DNA of 64,000 nucleotides from positions 558,001 through 622,000 of the forward strand of contig OY969783.1 in NCBI GenBank assembly GCA_963702995.1, in the 5' to 3' direction. Origin of the DNA: MFD04580-c1 sp963702995 (GTDB lineage: Bacteria; Planctomycetota; Phycisphaerae; Tepidisphaerales; Tepidisphaeraceae). Shown here in pieces: positions 1 to 9,381 of the stretch. The notes beneath the pieces were generated by a model that worked only from the letters and a program-made list of their open reading frames with translations, searched no databases and was not told the DNA's origin. Within the stretch, counting starts at the first letter, position 1, and every line of letters begins with the position of its first letter. The position numbers were made by a program, and so were the translations under genes.

Positions 1-1019
1 CGCGTCTCGATCTTTTCCTGCGGCGGGATGTTCAGCGGCGCCTCATGCAGACGGTGGCCCTGGGCGACAAGGATCTGGCTCTTCACCAGATCGATCCCCG
101 TGACCACTTCCGTCACCGTGTGCTCGACCTGGATTCGGGGGTTGACCTCAATGAAGAAGAAGTCGTTCCGGTCGATATCGACAAGGAACTCCACCGTTCC
201 CGCGTTGCGATAGTTGGCGGCCTTGCACAGCCGGACCGCCGACTCACAGATCTCCCTCCGGAGCGTTTGGGGCAAGTCGATGCTCGGGGCCACCTCCACG
301 ACCTTCTGATGACGCCGCTGGACGGAGCAATCGCGCTCCCACAGATGGACGAGGTTCCCGTGCGTGTCGCCCAGGATCTGAACTTCGATGTGTTTCGCCC
401 GCCCAATGAATCGCTCGATGAACACTTCGCCGCGGCCGAATGCGGCGCCGGCCTCGCGCTGCGCCTGCTCGAGCATCGGCATCAGCTCGTCCGCCGTCTT
501 CACCACGCGCATTCCGCGGCCGCCACCGCCGAAGCTGGCCTTGATGATGAGCGGGTAGCCGATCCCTTTCGCCGCGGCTTTGATCTTGGCCGGGTCGGTC
601 AACCCATGCTCGGTCCCGGGGATCGTGGGTACGTTCGCCGTCTTCGCCAGCCGCTTGGCGGCCGTCTTGTCACCGAATGTCTCCAGCAAATCCGCCGTCG
701 GCCCGACAAAGGTGATCCCATTCTCCTCGCACGCCCGGGGCAGATCCGCATTTTCGGCAAGAAAGCCGTACCCTGGATGGATCGCATCCACCCCATGCTC
801 ACGCGCGATCACCATCAGCGCCGGGACGTCGAGATACCCCTTGACCGGTGCCCCGCCCTCCGGCGGCCCGATCAGGTACGATTCGTCCGCCTTGAATCGA
901 TGAAGTGAAAAGCGGTCTTCGTAAGTGTAGACGGCGACAGTGCCCAGGCCCAATTCGGTGGCCGCCCGGAAGACCCGGATGGCGATCTCGGAACGGTTCG
1001 CGACGAGCAATTTCCGCAT
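1..1019 (-). CDS. pyc: Pyruvate carboxylase, N-terminal part (cut by window edge)
   Basis: Reading the minus strand from the ATG at 1019 gives 339 uninterrupted codons that run off the window. The N-terminus MRKLLVANRSEIAIRVFRAA is the biotin carboxylase start typical of pyruvate carboxylase, and the following EDRFSLHRFKADES is the form seen in pyruvate carboxylases rather than in AccC. The ATP-grasp glycine-rich loop (KASFGGGGRGM, about residue 160) and the catalytic segment EVNPRIQVEHTVTE (about 295-308) are intact. The enzyme carboxylates pyruvate to oxaloacetate using biotin, ATP and bicarbonate (anaplerosis). The carboxyltransferase and biotinyl domains lie outside the window, so a biotin carboxylase of another acyl-CoA carboxylase cannot be fully excluded. 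Confidence 0.9.
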   Translation of the reverse strand, partial: MRKLLVANRSEIAIRVFRAATELGLGTVAVYTYEDRFSLHRFKADESYLIGPPEGGAPVKGYLDVPALMVIAREHGVDAIHPGYGFLAENADLPRACEENGITFVGPTADLLETFGDKTAAKRLAKTANVPTIPGTEHGLTDPAKIKAAAKGIGYPLIIKASFGGGGRGMRVVKTADELMPMLEQAQREAGAAFGRGEVFIERFIGRAKHIEVQILGDTHGNLVHLWERDCSVQRRHQKVVEVAPSIDLPQTLRREICESAVRLCKAANYRNAGTVEFLVDIDRNDFFFIEVNPRIQVEHTVTEVVTGIDLVKSQILVAQGHRLHEAPLNIPPQEKIET

Positions 1020-1271
1020 GAGTGCAAAATCCGCAGGGGGGTGTGAGGGATCAAAGGCGCCATCGGAAGCACCGATCTCGGCCAATCGCCGGCTTCGCAA
1101 AAGGCGGCGGTATTGTGTGAAAAGGTGGGCAATTTGCAAGGCGGCCGCCCACGAAACAGCATACGGCGGCCGCCAGTTCCCCCCCGAGGGGGGCACGCCC
1201 GCCTCGCCCGCACCGCACCGGAACGCCCTCCGACGCGTCCAACCACAACGCGCCAGACCCCCGTCAGACCG

Positions 1272-1299
1272 TTGACACGTCAAACGTTTGACTTACAAT
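1272..1299 (+). promoter_or_regulatory. Sigma70-like promoter of the tRNA-Ile gene, with a palindrome in its spacer
   Basis: A perfect -35 box TTGACA (1272-1277) is followed after 16 bases by TACAAT (1294-1299), 34 bases before the mature tRNA 5' end. The spacer contains the perfect 14-bp palindrome GTCAAACGTTTGAC (1279-1292). The rest of the 314-base gap between the pyruvate carboxylase start and the tRNA (1020-1333) holds no gene I can support, only GC-rich inverted repeats around 1176-1192. Confidence 0.7.
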
Positions 1300-1333
1300 C
1301 TGCCCCCTCGCATCGGTGCCCTTCGCTGCTCGC

Positions 1334-1407
1334 GGGCTCGTAGCTCAGTTGGTTAGAGCGCGTCCCTGATAAGGACGAGGTCGATGGTTCGAATCCATTC
1401 GGGCCCA
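1334..1407 (+). tRNA. tRNA-Ile (anticodon GAU)
   Basis: The 74-base cloverleaf has a seven-pair acceptor stem (GGGCTCG with CGGGCCC, one G-T pair), the D-arm TAGCTCAGTTGGTTAGA, an anticodon stem CGTCC/GGACG around loop CTGATAA with anticodon GAT at 1368-1370, and a T-arm with GGTTCGAATCC. The discriminator base is A1407. CCA is not encoded, so it must be added after transcription. It stands alone and not inside an rRNA operon. Confidence 0.97.
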
Positions 1408-1412
1408 CTTAG

Positions 1413-1447
1413 ACGCCGCAAGTCCCGGGACTTGCGGCGTTCTTGTT
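1413..1447 (+). terminator. Intrinsic terminator after tRNA-Ile
   Basis: A perfect inverted repeat, ACGCCGCAAGTCCC (1413-1426) and GGGACTTGCGGCGT (1427-1440), is followed by a T-rich stretch TCTTGTTTT. It starts six bases after the tRNA. Confidence 0.85.
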
Positions 1448-1551
1448 TTGTCACCGCCTGATTCGCCACGACCGGACCTTCCTACCGTTGACGCTCACGT
1501 CGCTCTTTCCAGACGAGCAGAATTTTCTGCTATCATGCGATTCATGGGCAG

Positions 1552-3276
1552 TCACCCCGGGTTCGGATGCAGCCTTCGCCCGTCGCTGAAATAGCGGAAG
1601 GCCTTGAAAGGCCAAGCTCCCCTTTGCGACTTTTGCACTTGCAGCGCCGACACGGTGGTGATGACCAAATGGACGAAAATCGCCGTTCGCGAGACGCCAG
1701 CCCACGTGGAACTAAGGGCGGCGGCCCAGAAGAGATATCGGGTCGTCATCTGCGGCAACACACAGAAAAAGATGAGCCAGGGCGCCACAAGTACCACCAG
1801 GAGGTATCGGCTTCGCGCCCGACTCTGCCGGGCGGCCGCCCACCCGCAACCAACTGTCAGGGCGCAAAAAAGACCATCCAGAAGGAAACGCGATTGGATC
1901 CTGAAGGGCCCGACAGGCACCGGCGTACGTTGTACCCATCCCAGGTAACGCTCGGCCATTGTCGCGAGGCCCACCGGCCACGCGAGCCCCATGTGCCCTT
2001 GATTATGAGCGCCGTAGTAGATGCCCACCTGAAGCCACGCCGAACTGCCGTGGAAGAGGACCGCCGAAGTAATAATTGAGGTCGCGAAGGCGCCAAGGAC
2101 GAACGATCGTCGGCCCGACCGCAACCCCAGGGCCGCGATTACGCTAAACGCGAGGAGGAGAAACGAGGCCCCGCGAGCCGGCGAAACGACTGCGGGCGCC
2201 AGCGCAACCCAGAGCGCGACAACCGCCGTGGCCGCCGTGGCTCCGATCGTTGCCGGGTGCCCGAACCTGGAGATTGATAGTCCCCAAGCGCACGTAATCG
2301 CGAAGAGTGCACTGGCGAAGGTGAAAGCGGCCGTGGTCGGCAGGAGCCAGATCGCGGTGGCGCTGACAACTGCGGCCGCAAACCCGCCCAAAACCCTTCC
2401 CACGTAAGCCCATTCGCGGGCGAAGACCGGCCAAAAGAGAAACACAGGCGCTACAAATAGAACCTGCCCTTTGAACATCATCCCCAGCCCGAGCATAGCG
2501 CCGCATGCACGCCATCGATGACTGATCGCGAACAGGATAGCGCCCAAGAGGAACGGGACGATCCAGATGTCCCATTGAGGCCAGCCGTAAGCATCCGCAA
2601 TGGTGGACGGGTTGAGCCAGAAGAGCACGGCCGCCACGGCCGCGTTCCGCGACGGACGCCGGGCCCAGAGCTGATGGAGTGTGGTAGCGCTTAAGCGATT
2701 CGCCGCGCCGTCGCGCCATTCCCAAAACGTCCGAACGAGCACGAAGGCGAGGACTGTGGAGGAAACGTCGAATGTGACGTTGACCCAGAATAGCGGCCGC
2801 GAAGCCCTGCCTAACGAAGATAGGTCGGTGCTATCGGGGTTTTCGTCAATAGAACGTGCCCATATCGCCATGATCAGAAGGCGAAACGGCACGTAATCGA
2901 TGGTGTGGCCAGGACGCTGCCATCCGGTCCTCACCACCTCATCGTAGAAGGCTCGATAGGCATGGATGAACGGGACCGGCTTCGCAGGCAAGGGGTGCTC
3001 CGTAACAGGACCGCTCTCCGCAGCCATCCGGTTCAGCAGCTTCCCGCAATAGAGTGCGTTCGCAAGATCTCCCGGTGCCCGCTTTGACAGCGGAATCGAC
3101 CAGATCGCCGCTCGCAGCCAAAGGCCGCAAATCAGCAACGTCACGATCACGAGCGCCACGCCGTATCGCGTGCCGACTAACTGCGACGATCTAGACAATT
3201 CGGTCACGTTCCACCGATCTCCATCGATTCGATTTTTCGTCGGTTCCGGTGCAGCGCGTGCTCGGGCAGTCAGCAT
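1552..3276 (-). CDS. Polytopic membrane protein, GT-C/GT87-like glycosyltransferase
   Basis: The 574-residue product has about ten or more hydrophobic segments spread from residue 40 to the end and no soluble domain. The pattern of short loops between helices, the conserved-looking stretch NPSTIADAYGWPQWD (about 220-235) and a following GMMFKGQ motif resemble polyprenyl-phosphate-sugar-dependent GT-C/GT87 transferases. Such enzymes act in the cytoplasmic membrane and add sugars on the outer face. It is divergent from the EPS locus and shares the 3277-3703 intergenic region with it. A GTG at 3207 (codon 24) would start closer to the first membrane helix. The substrate cannot be told from sequence. 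Confidence 0.6.
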   Translation of the reverse strand: MLTARARAAPEPTKNRIDGDRWNVTELSRSSQLVGTRYGVALVIVTLLICGLWLRAAIWSIPLSKRAPGDLANALYCGKLLNRMAAESGPVTEHPLPAKPVPFIHAYRAFYDEVVRTGWQRPGHTIDYVPFRLLIMAIWARSIDENPDSTDLSSLGRASRPLFWVNVTFDVSSTVLAFVLVRTFWEWRDGAANRLSATTLHQLWARRPSRNAAVAAVLFWLNPSTIADAYGWPQWDIWIVPFLLGAILFAISHRWRACGAMLGLGMMFKGQVLFVAPVFLFWPVFAREWAYVGRVLGGFAAAVVSATAIWLLPTTAAFTFASALFAITCAWGLSISRFGHPATIGATAATAVVALWVALAPAVVSPARGASFLLLAFSVIAALGLRSGRRSFVLGAFATSIITSAVLFHGSSAWLQVGIYYGAHNQGHMGLAWPVGLATMAERYLGWVQRTPVPVGPFRIQSRFLLDGLFCALTVGCGWAAARQSRARSRYLLVVLVAPWLIFFCVLPQMTTRYLFWAAALSSTWAGVSRTAIFVHLVITTVSALQVQKSQRGAWPFKAFRYFSDGRRLHPNPG

Positions 3277-3424
3277 CCGGTCGAGTCAGATGCGACTTGG
3301 AACTCTCGTTTTAGGCCCATCGCAAGCTTTAGTCATTTATCGCCGTCAATCTAACGGAGGGAATCTCGGAAGTGCCCGCTCATTTATGACCTGCCGATCC
3401 CGGAGCTACGGCGACCCAACGGTC

Positions 3425-3452
3425 TTGACCGCACGCAAGGCATTTGTATTAA
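3425..3452 (+). promoter_or_regulatory. Candidate promoter of the EPS locus
   Basis: TTGACC (3425-3430), a 16-base spacer and TATTAA (3447-3452) form a sigma70-like promoter about 250 bases before the first wzt gene. The surrounding gap (3277-3703) has no convincing gene. The divergent membrane-protein gene must be transcribed from the same gap. Confidence 0.4.
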
Positions 3453-3703
3453 GATGTTTGTGCGACGGCGGACGACGCGCAGAGTTGCCGCGAACCGCCG
3501 AGATGACATGGATAAACCACCGAACCCGCGGCCGGCGAGCCGAGGATTCCTTGGCTGGACGAATAAACGATGTCAGCGGCGGCGACGCGCCCGTCTTGCT
3601 AAACGACGCATAACCTCCGTACGATAAAACGTCTGGGACGATCAAGCGGGCAGACTTGGCGGTCTCCGTTCGATTCATCATCTCGCTCGTGAATGTTGGA
3701 CCC

Positions 3704-4459
3704 ATGACGCCATCGTCAAACGTCGCCCTTTCGGTCTGCGGGCTTTCGAAAGCCTATAAGATCGGGGCCCCGAAGCAACGTCATTCGACACTCGCCGAGA
3801 TGCTTCTGGCACGACTGCGAAGCCCAGGTTTTGGCGACGCCGATGAGATGTTCTGGGCCCTGAAGGACGTCAGCTTCGAAGTCCAAGAAGGGGAGTGCGT
3901 CGGGATCATCGGTCGCAATGGGGCCGGCAAGAGCACTCTTCTTAAGGTACTTAGCCGCATCACAGAGCCCACAGCCGGGCGAATCGAGCTCTTCGGCCGG
4001 GTCGGCTGCCTGTTGGAGGTTGGAACGGGGTTCCATCCGGAACTCACCGGGCGCGAGAACATCTTTCTAAATGGCGCGATTCTCGGAATGACTCGCGCTA
4101 ACATACGAAAGTATTTCGACAAAATTGTCGATTTTGCCGGTGTCGAAAAATTTCTCGACACCCCCGTGAAACGCTACAGCAGCGGGATGTATGTGCGGCT
4201 GGCTTTTGCCGTTGCGGCGTTTCTAAACCCCGAGATTCTGATCATCGACGAAGTCCTTGCTGTCGGTGACATGGAGTTTCAGAAGAAATGCCTCGGGACA
4301 ATGCAGGACGTCGCAAAGCAGGGCAAGACGGTTCTGTTCGTCAGCCACAATCTCGGCATGGTCCGCCACTTGTGCAAAAGCGCGATCCTGCTCTCCGGGG
4401 GCCGGCTGCTTCGCCAAGGAAAAGCGGATGAGATCCTCGACGAGGTACTTGAGGAGTAG
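3704..4459 (+). CDS. wzt: Wzt-type ABC transporter ATPase (first copy, nucleotide-binding domain)
   Basis: This is the ATPase that energises export of lipid-linked polysaccharide through a Wzm channel. From the ATG at 3704 it has Walker A GRNGAGKS (70-77), the Wzt-typical segment LEVGTGFHPELTGREN (about 105-120), the ABC signature YSSGMY (158-163) and Walker B ILIIDEVLAVGD (about 178-189). An in-frame ATG at 3656 would add 16 residues that match nothing. The frame ends at TAG 4457-4459 because of one extra G near 4444-4445. Without it GAG TAC TTG continues into the carbohydrate-binding domain encoded downstream, as in the intact second copy at 18661-19983. Confidence 0.88.
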   Translation: MTPSSNVALSVCGLSKAYKIGAPKQRHSTLAEMLLARLRSPGFGDADEMFWALKDVSFEVQEGECVGIIGRNGAGKSTLLKVLSRITEPTAGRIELFGRVGCLLEVGTGFHPELTGRENIFLNGAILGMTRANIRKYFDKIVDFAGVEKFLDTPVKRYSSGMYVRLAFAVAAFLNPEILIIDEVLAVGDMEFQKKCLGTMQDVAKQGKTVLFVSHNLGMVRHLCKSAILLSGGRLLRQGKADEILDEVLEE

Positions 4460-4961
4460 TGCCGCCGAGACCGGCGTGTGGCAGCGCCCGGAATCGGATC
4501 AGCTGCTTCCGAAAGCTTATTTTCAAGAGATTGCGGCGGTCAATGAGGCTGGAGTGCAAATCGCTTCCGTCGCCTCCGAAGCTCCTTTCCAACTGCGTCT
4601 GCGGGTTCGCGTTGTTGAGGATGTGGGAGACATTCAGATCGCGTTGCGGTTCACCAACGGCGAAGGAATCCCAGTCTTCACGACGGCCAGCTCAGACAGC
4701 CAACGCAGGCTGCACGGGCTCTCCCTCGGCAACCATACGTTCAGTGTGGAGATCCCCGGGAACCTCCTCACTCCGGGCCGATACAGCATTACAGCCGCCG
4801 TGACCCAGCCGAATCGCGAACTGTTTGACGCCGTTGTCGATGGCCTCGCGGTGAACATTGAGGACATGGGCAGCCACGCCGGGATATTGCGGGATGGGCG
4901 GCTGGGCCTCGTGTCGCCCCTGATGCGCTGGACGACTGTCCCGGAGATCGACGGTCGTTGA
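4446..4961 (+). pseudogene. wzt: Wzt C-terminal carbohydrate-binding domain, out of frame with its ATPase
   Basis: In the +1 frame relative to the ATPase the sequence continues YLRSSAAETGVW and then a beta-rich domain of about 160 residues (segments such as FQLRLRVRVVEDV, ALRFTNGEGIPVF and GRYSITAAV), ending at TGA 4961. This matches the Wzt C-terminal domain, which in known systems recognises the capped non-reducing end of the polymer. There is no good start codon or ribosome site at the junction, so it is best read as part of one frameshifted wzt gene (3704-4961, about 418 codons) and not as a separate protein. A sequencing error is as likely as a real mutation. Confidence 0.75.
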
Positions 4962-5028
4962 CGCCCAATTCCCGGGATGGCGGAACACAGGGGTTCAACG
5001 TGGTTTTCTGGCACGAAGCAGCAAGTTT

Positions 5029-6048
5029 ATGCCCCTTTCAACGCGATGGATTCAAAAGTTCTTTCGACCCGCCAATGCAATGCGTCGGGTGCGGAGCGCG
5101 ATGGGCCGGGCTCAGGCGGCCGTCCCCCATCAGATTGGCCCGTACACGTTAATGCTCCCGCCGGGCCATTCGCTTCCGGCGATCCGGCAGGCGCTTCCGC
5201 TCTACTCGACGAACGTCGCCCGAATCGCCAAAGCGGTGATCGCAAAATACCCCGACGGCGCAGTGATTGACATTGGCGCGAACGTGGGGGACACGGCCGC
5301 CTTCATTCGCTCGGCCGTCGAGTGCCCGATCTTGTGCATCGAAGGCTGCGATGACTACCTGAGGTATTTGACCGAGAACGTCGCGCGTCTACCCAATGTC
5401 GAGGTGGAGCCCTATTTCGTCGCGATCAATGACGAAGCGATGAGGGGGGAGACGCTCGTGGAGAACGGCACCGCTCGGATCCTCCAAGGCGGTCCGGCAA
5501 GCTTACGGTCGCGCACGCTCGCTAAAATACTCACTGCTCACCCCCATTACTCCGCGGCGGCGTTCATCAAGATCGACACTGATGGGTTCGACGTCCCGAT
5601 CCTGCTGGCAAACATGGCGCTGCTGGAGGCCCGAAAGCCGACCGTGTTCTTCGAGTACGCCCCATCGCTGTTCCAGGTCGGCGAAGAAGAGGGGTTCGGC
5701 TTATTTCAAAAGCTGAACGACATTGGCTATGGCCGCGTAATCTTCTACGACAACGCCGGCGACTACCTCTTGACGATGTCGCTTGACGATGACCGGGCCC
5801 TCCGCGACCTCCATGAATATATGGTCGGCCGAACTACCGCGCGGTACTGGGACATCGTCGCTTTCAGTAAGGCGGACGCCGACCTCGCGACGTCCGTTCG
5901 CGAAGCGGAGCTGGTCGTCGCGCGAGAAGCACGGGCGTCCGCCGCCGTTGCGAAGCAGGCCGGAGCTCAGCTCCATCCCTTCCCAGCGTCAATCGCCCGC
6001 TTAAGCACACCCCTAGAGGCAAGGCCGCACGTCGGGCTTTCTAAATAG
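5029..6048 (+). CDS. FkbM-family methyltransferase
   Basis: The 339-residue protein has the SAM-binding motif VIDIGANVGDT (about residue 79), the acidic end of the next strand CIEGCDDY, and the FkbM hallmark IKIDTDGFD near residue 180. FkbM enzymes methylate sugar hydroxyls in glycolipids, polyketides and EPS. The C-terminal 60 residues are alanine-rich and look like a poorly conserved tail. It follows wzt by about 70 bases in the same orientation, so a role in methylating the exported glycan is likely (inference). Confidence 0.85.
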   Translation: MPLSTRWIQKFFRPANAMRRVRSAMGRAQAAVPHQIGPYTLMLPPGHSLPAIRQALPLYSTNVARIAKAVIAKYPDGAVIDIGANVGDTAAFIRSAVECPILCIEGCDDYLRYLTENVARLPNVEVEPYFVAINDEAMRGETLVENGTARILQGGPASLRSRTLAKILTAHPHYSAAAFIKIDTDGFDVPILLANMALLEARKPTVFFEYAPSLFQVGEEEGFGLFQKLNDIGYGRVIFYDNAGDYLLTMSLDDDRALRDLHEYMVGRTTARYWDIVAFSKADADLATSVREAELVVAREARASAAVAKQAGAQLHPFPASIARLSTPLEARPHVGLSK

Positions 6049-6217
6049 ATCGCGTCGCTCACTAGAAGGCCAGCTAGCGACGCAGCTATGTTTTGCTGAA
6101 GTAGGATAGTAGCGGGCTGCTGCGACAGGGGGTAAGGGAGCCCGTCGTCAGGTGTGAACGACCTACTGCGAATCCTGGTTCTCCAGGGCAGGCCGCGGGA
6201 CTTCTTGAGGTGCGGAG

Positions 6218-7199
6218 ATGAGCCTTGCGAACGCTGACGAGCCCAAGATCGTAGATCGTACGCCATGTTGGTGCGGCGGCCGAGACTTCGCGTCTCTGGC
6301 GAACCCGCTCTACGCGGTCTGCAAGGCGTGTGGAACGGCCGCCCTATTGAATGGCGATCAGCAAGGCCCCGCATCTCCCAATGCCTTGAGCGAGTTTTAC
6401 GGCCTTAACTACTGGGGCGAGCATCAGCGTGACATCGGCTGCCCGACCCTCTTCGACCGTGCGCGGGCCGACCTCCCCGAGCGATGCATGTATTGGCTGC
6501 GTTCGGTGCTGCGTCATCGGCTTCCTCCGGGCCGTGCGCGTGGAGATCGGATGCGCACACGGAGGGTTCCTGAAGCTGCTTGAGCTCGCCGGGTTTGAGA
6601 CGCTCGGCATCGAGATGGATTCGAACGTCGCGTCCCTTGCGCATGAGTGGTTCGGCGTAGACGTGATGCAAGGGCCCCTCGAAAACGTCGCCGGCCGCAT
6701 CGGTCAGTTCGACCTGATCGTGATGCTCGATGTCCTGGAGCACCTGCCCGATCCGCCATCGACAATGCGGCTCGTACTCGAAGCCCTCCGCCCCGGCGGG
6801 GTGCTTGTCGTTCAAACCCCCGAGTTCCTGCCGAATCGCGGCGCGAAGTGGCATATGTTCAACAGTCCGGAACACATCTACCTCTTCACGCGTGAGTCGT
6901 TCTCGAAGCTTTGCGCTCTGGCCCGTCTGCCCTCCGTCTCGTTCGAGCCGGCGATCTTCGGGGACGATTTCTATGCCTTCGTCTCCGCGACCCCGCGACC
7001 CGGTCATTCGCAGGACGAGATAGATGTCGCTCTGGAGCGCACATCGGGCGGGCGTGTCGCCCGTGCGATGCTCGAGCTCGCGGAAAAGGCCCAGTCCGCC
7101 GAGACGCGAATGCGAGACAACACGCCGATCGGCGTCCGCCGAAGCGCCGCGCATTTTGTGTCCGCGCTGTCCGCCGCGTTGCGAAGCCGGCTCCAGTAA
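6218..7199 (+). pseudogene. Zinc-knuckle class I SAM methyltransferase, frameshifted
   Basis: The first frame (6218-6583) begins with a cysteine pair-of-pairs (CWCGGRDF, CKACGTAA) like the N-terminal zinc knuckle of sugar C- and O-methyltransferases. The second frame (to 7199) carries the SAM motif VEIGCAHGGF, DLIVMLDVLEHLP and LRPGGVLVVQTPE. The two join smoothly if one G of the GGG at 6529-6531 is removed (RLPPAVRVEIGC). The repaired protein would be about 327 residues, close to the intact paralogue at 20749-21738. It lies between FkbM and GT9 genes. Real mutation and homopolymer error are both possible. Confidence 0.75.
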
Positions 7200-7256
7200 C
7201 GACACCGGAACGAAATCGGCCGGGCACGGCTGCTTTCAGAGGATGCTATTTGGCCG

Positions 7257-8525
7257 ATGGCTACCAAGACACGTTTGATTCGTCTGGTTCGTCGAGTCGG
7301 CGGCAGGTTGCTGCGGTGGGTTGCCACACCCTCTTTGACGATGGTGGTGGCCGAGCCATTTTTGGCGGCGGCAGGGCGGCGCGGTAGCCCTTTCTCGACC
7401 ATCAGCGATGCCCCCAGGGTTCTGGTTGTCAGGCTGGACAACATTGGGGACCTGGTCCTGACAACGGGCTTCCTGCGCGAGTTGCGTCGCGCGTTACCGA
7501 ACGCGCAGATCACGGTCGTCGTCGCGAAGGGCAATAAGGACATCATCTCGCTCTGTCCCTACATCAACGAGGTCATCGAGTATCGAGCGCCGACATTCGA
7601 TCAACCGAACCCGTTCGTCTTCCTTCGCCAGCAGCTCGACGCGCTTCGATTTTCGGTGGGGTGCCTATGGCGACGAAGGTTTGATGTCGCCGTGATCCCG
7701 CGCTGGGATGCCGACCTCTACGGAGCGACAGCTGTCGCTTATCTTTCAGGCGCGCAATGGCGAGTCGGCTACTCCGAGGCCGTGACGGCGTACAAGGCTG
7801 AAAAGAATCGTGGGTACGACCAGCTTCTGACGCACCCGATCGGCGATCGCACATTGATGCACGAGAGCCGCCGTGGCGAGGCCATCCTCAAAATACTCGG
7901 CGCACGGCATCAAACATCTGGCCTGGAGGTCTTCTGCGACGAAAGTGACAGGGCCGTCGCCGAAGAATGGAGGCGTCGAGGCGGTCGAGCGCTCGTGGCG
8001 ATCGCTCCTGGCGCCGCACACCCGAACAAGACTTGGCCGCTCGAGCACTACGTCGCGGTCTGTCGCCGGCTGCTGTCAACCCGAGACACCTCAATCGTCG
8101 TGATTGGCGGCCCTGGCGAGAAGCACTTGGCCGCGACCATCGAACGGAGCCTCGGAGGCCTCGTAATCGCGGCGGCGGGGCATTTGACGCTCCGCCAGAG
8201 TTTTTGCCTTCTGAAGCGTTGTGAATTATATATTGGCAACGACACCGGGCCGATGCACATCGCCGCGGCCGCCGGGGTCTCCGTCGTCGCCGTGTTTTGC
8301 CATTCGTCCCGTTCATCCGCGGCACACGGGAGATCTCCGGATCGATTCGGGCCGTGGGGCGTGCCGACCAGGCTGGTTCGCCCGCCCGCGCCGGTGCCAC
8401 CCTGCACCGACGGGTGCGAGTCGCAGGTCGCTCACTGCATTCTGAGCGTCACGGTCGATGACGTGTCCGCGGCTGCCGAGCAGTTGTTGTCCGAGCTTCC
8501 CAGGCCTGCTTTTGAGCGGCAATGA
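7257..8525 (+). CDS. Glycosyltransferase family 9 (heptosyltransferase-like)
   Basis: The 422-residue protein has the two Rossmann halves of GT9/GT-B enzymes. After a basic, hydrophobic N-terminal stretch the first domain starts with VLVVRLDNIGDLVLTTG (about residue 58), the classic ADP-heptose:LPS heptosyltransferase opening. The second contains IAPGAAHPNKTWPLEHY and GNDTGPMHIAAAAG, the donor-binding D-x-GP-x-H motif of the family. It would add a sugar to a growing glycan at the inner membrane. It sits in the operon-like run 5029-12098. The donor sugar is not predictable. Confidence 0.9.
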   Translation: MATKTRLIRLVRRVGGRLLRWVATPSLTMVVAEPFLAAAGRRGSPFSTISDAPRVLVVRLDNIGDLVLTTGFLRELRRALPNAQITVVVAKGNKDIISLCPYINEVIEYRAPTFDQPNPFVFLRQQLDALRFSVGCLWRRRFDVAVIPRWDADLYGATAVAYLSGAQWRVGYSEAVTAYKAEKNRGYDQLLTHPIGDRTLMHESRRGEAILKILGARHQTSGLEVFCDESDRAVAEEWRRRGGRALVAIAPGAAHPNKTWPLEHYVAVCRRLLSTRDTSIVVIGGPGEKHLAATIERSLGGLVIAAAGHLTLRQSFCLLKRCELYIGNDTGPMHIAAAAGVSVVAVFCHSSRSSAAHGRSPDRFGPWGVPTRLVRPPAPVPPCTDGCESQVAHCILSVTVDDVSAAAEQLLSELPRPAFERQ

Positions 8526-8556
8526 CCTGAAAAATGAAGCGGTTAAAGTGAGCTTC

Positions 8557-9381
8557 ATGAGCCAAATCAAACGCGCGATCGCCAAGGGGATTGGAAAATT
8601 CGGTTACGAGATTAGACGGCGACATGGCAACGCGCCGGCGGCGGAGCGCGGCTCGATGGGCGGCGTCCTGCGGCAGCTCCGCAAGGCGGGCGCCCGCTTT
8701 GAGACGGTCATTGATGTCGGAGCCGCGGCCGGCGACTTTACGCTCGAATGCTACGAGGTCTTCCCTTCAGCCCGATTCATCCTTCTCGAACCGCTCGAAG
8801 AATACCGCCAGGCTCAGGAAAAGAGTCTTCGCTCGATCCCGAAGCGGGAACTCATCTTCGCCGCGTGCGATCGCGCGCCGGGCACCGTCACGCTCAACGT
8901 CCATCCGGATCTGTACGGCTCGTCGTTGCTTCTCGAGAAGGAAGAGACGGACGTGAATGGCGTTCCGAGGGAAGTGAAATGCGTCACTATTGACGAGGTC
9001 GTAGCGTCACGCGGGCTTACTGGGCCGCTGCTCATCAAGGCCGACGTTCAGGGGGCTGAGCTTCGGGTGCTTTCCGGAGCGGAAAAGTCCCTTGAGCAAA
9101 CGGAGGCCGTGATCCTTGAAGTCGTCTTCTTCGAGTATTTCGCCGGTGGGCCTCTGATGGATGAGGTCGTCGCCTGGATGGGCCAGCATGGCTTTATCGC
9201 CTATGACCTCTGTGGCCTGCTCTACCGGGCGCTCGACAATGCCCTTTCGCAGTGCGACATCCTCTTCGTTCGCAAGGACGGTCTGCTCCGGAAAGAGCAC
9301 GTCTACGCGAGCCCGCAGCAGCGGTTGGTGGATACCCGGGCGCACCTGAGCCGGCTCGGGCGAAACGGGGAACGTCGGTGA
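8557..9381 (+). CDS. FkbM-family methyltransferase
   Basis: From ATG 8557 the product has 274 residues with SAM motif VIDVGAAAGDF (about residue 51), FILLEPLEEY after the next strand, and the FkbM signature IKADVQGAELRVLSGAE (about 161-177). An in-frame ATG at 8458 lies inside the upstream GT9 gene and is unlikely. It starts 31 bases after that gene and its stop overlaps the start of the next GT2 gene by four bases (GTGA), which points to translational coupling. Predicted role: O-methylation of EPS sugars or a chain-terminating cap. Confidence 0.88.
   Translation: MSQIKRAIAKGIGKFGYEIRRRHGNAPAAERGSMGGVLRQLRKAGARFETVIDVGAAAGDFTLECYEVFPSARFILLEPLEEYRQAQEKSLRSIPKRELIFAACDRAPGTVTLNVHPDLYGSSLLLEKEETDVNGVPREVKCVTIDEVVASRGLTGPLLIKADVQGAELRVLSGAEKSLEQTEAVILEVVFFEYFAGGPLMDEVVAWMGQHGFIAYDLCGLLYRALDNALSQCDILFVRKDGLLRKEHVYASPQQRLVDTRAHLSRLGRNGERR

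Noticed and set aside
45..908. Long plus-strand open frame of 287 codons
   Set aside because: It is antisense to the pyruvate carboxylase gene, whose minus-strand translation matches the family without a break.
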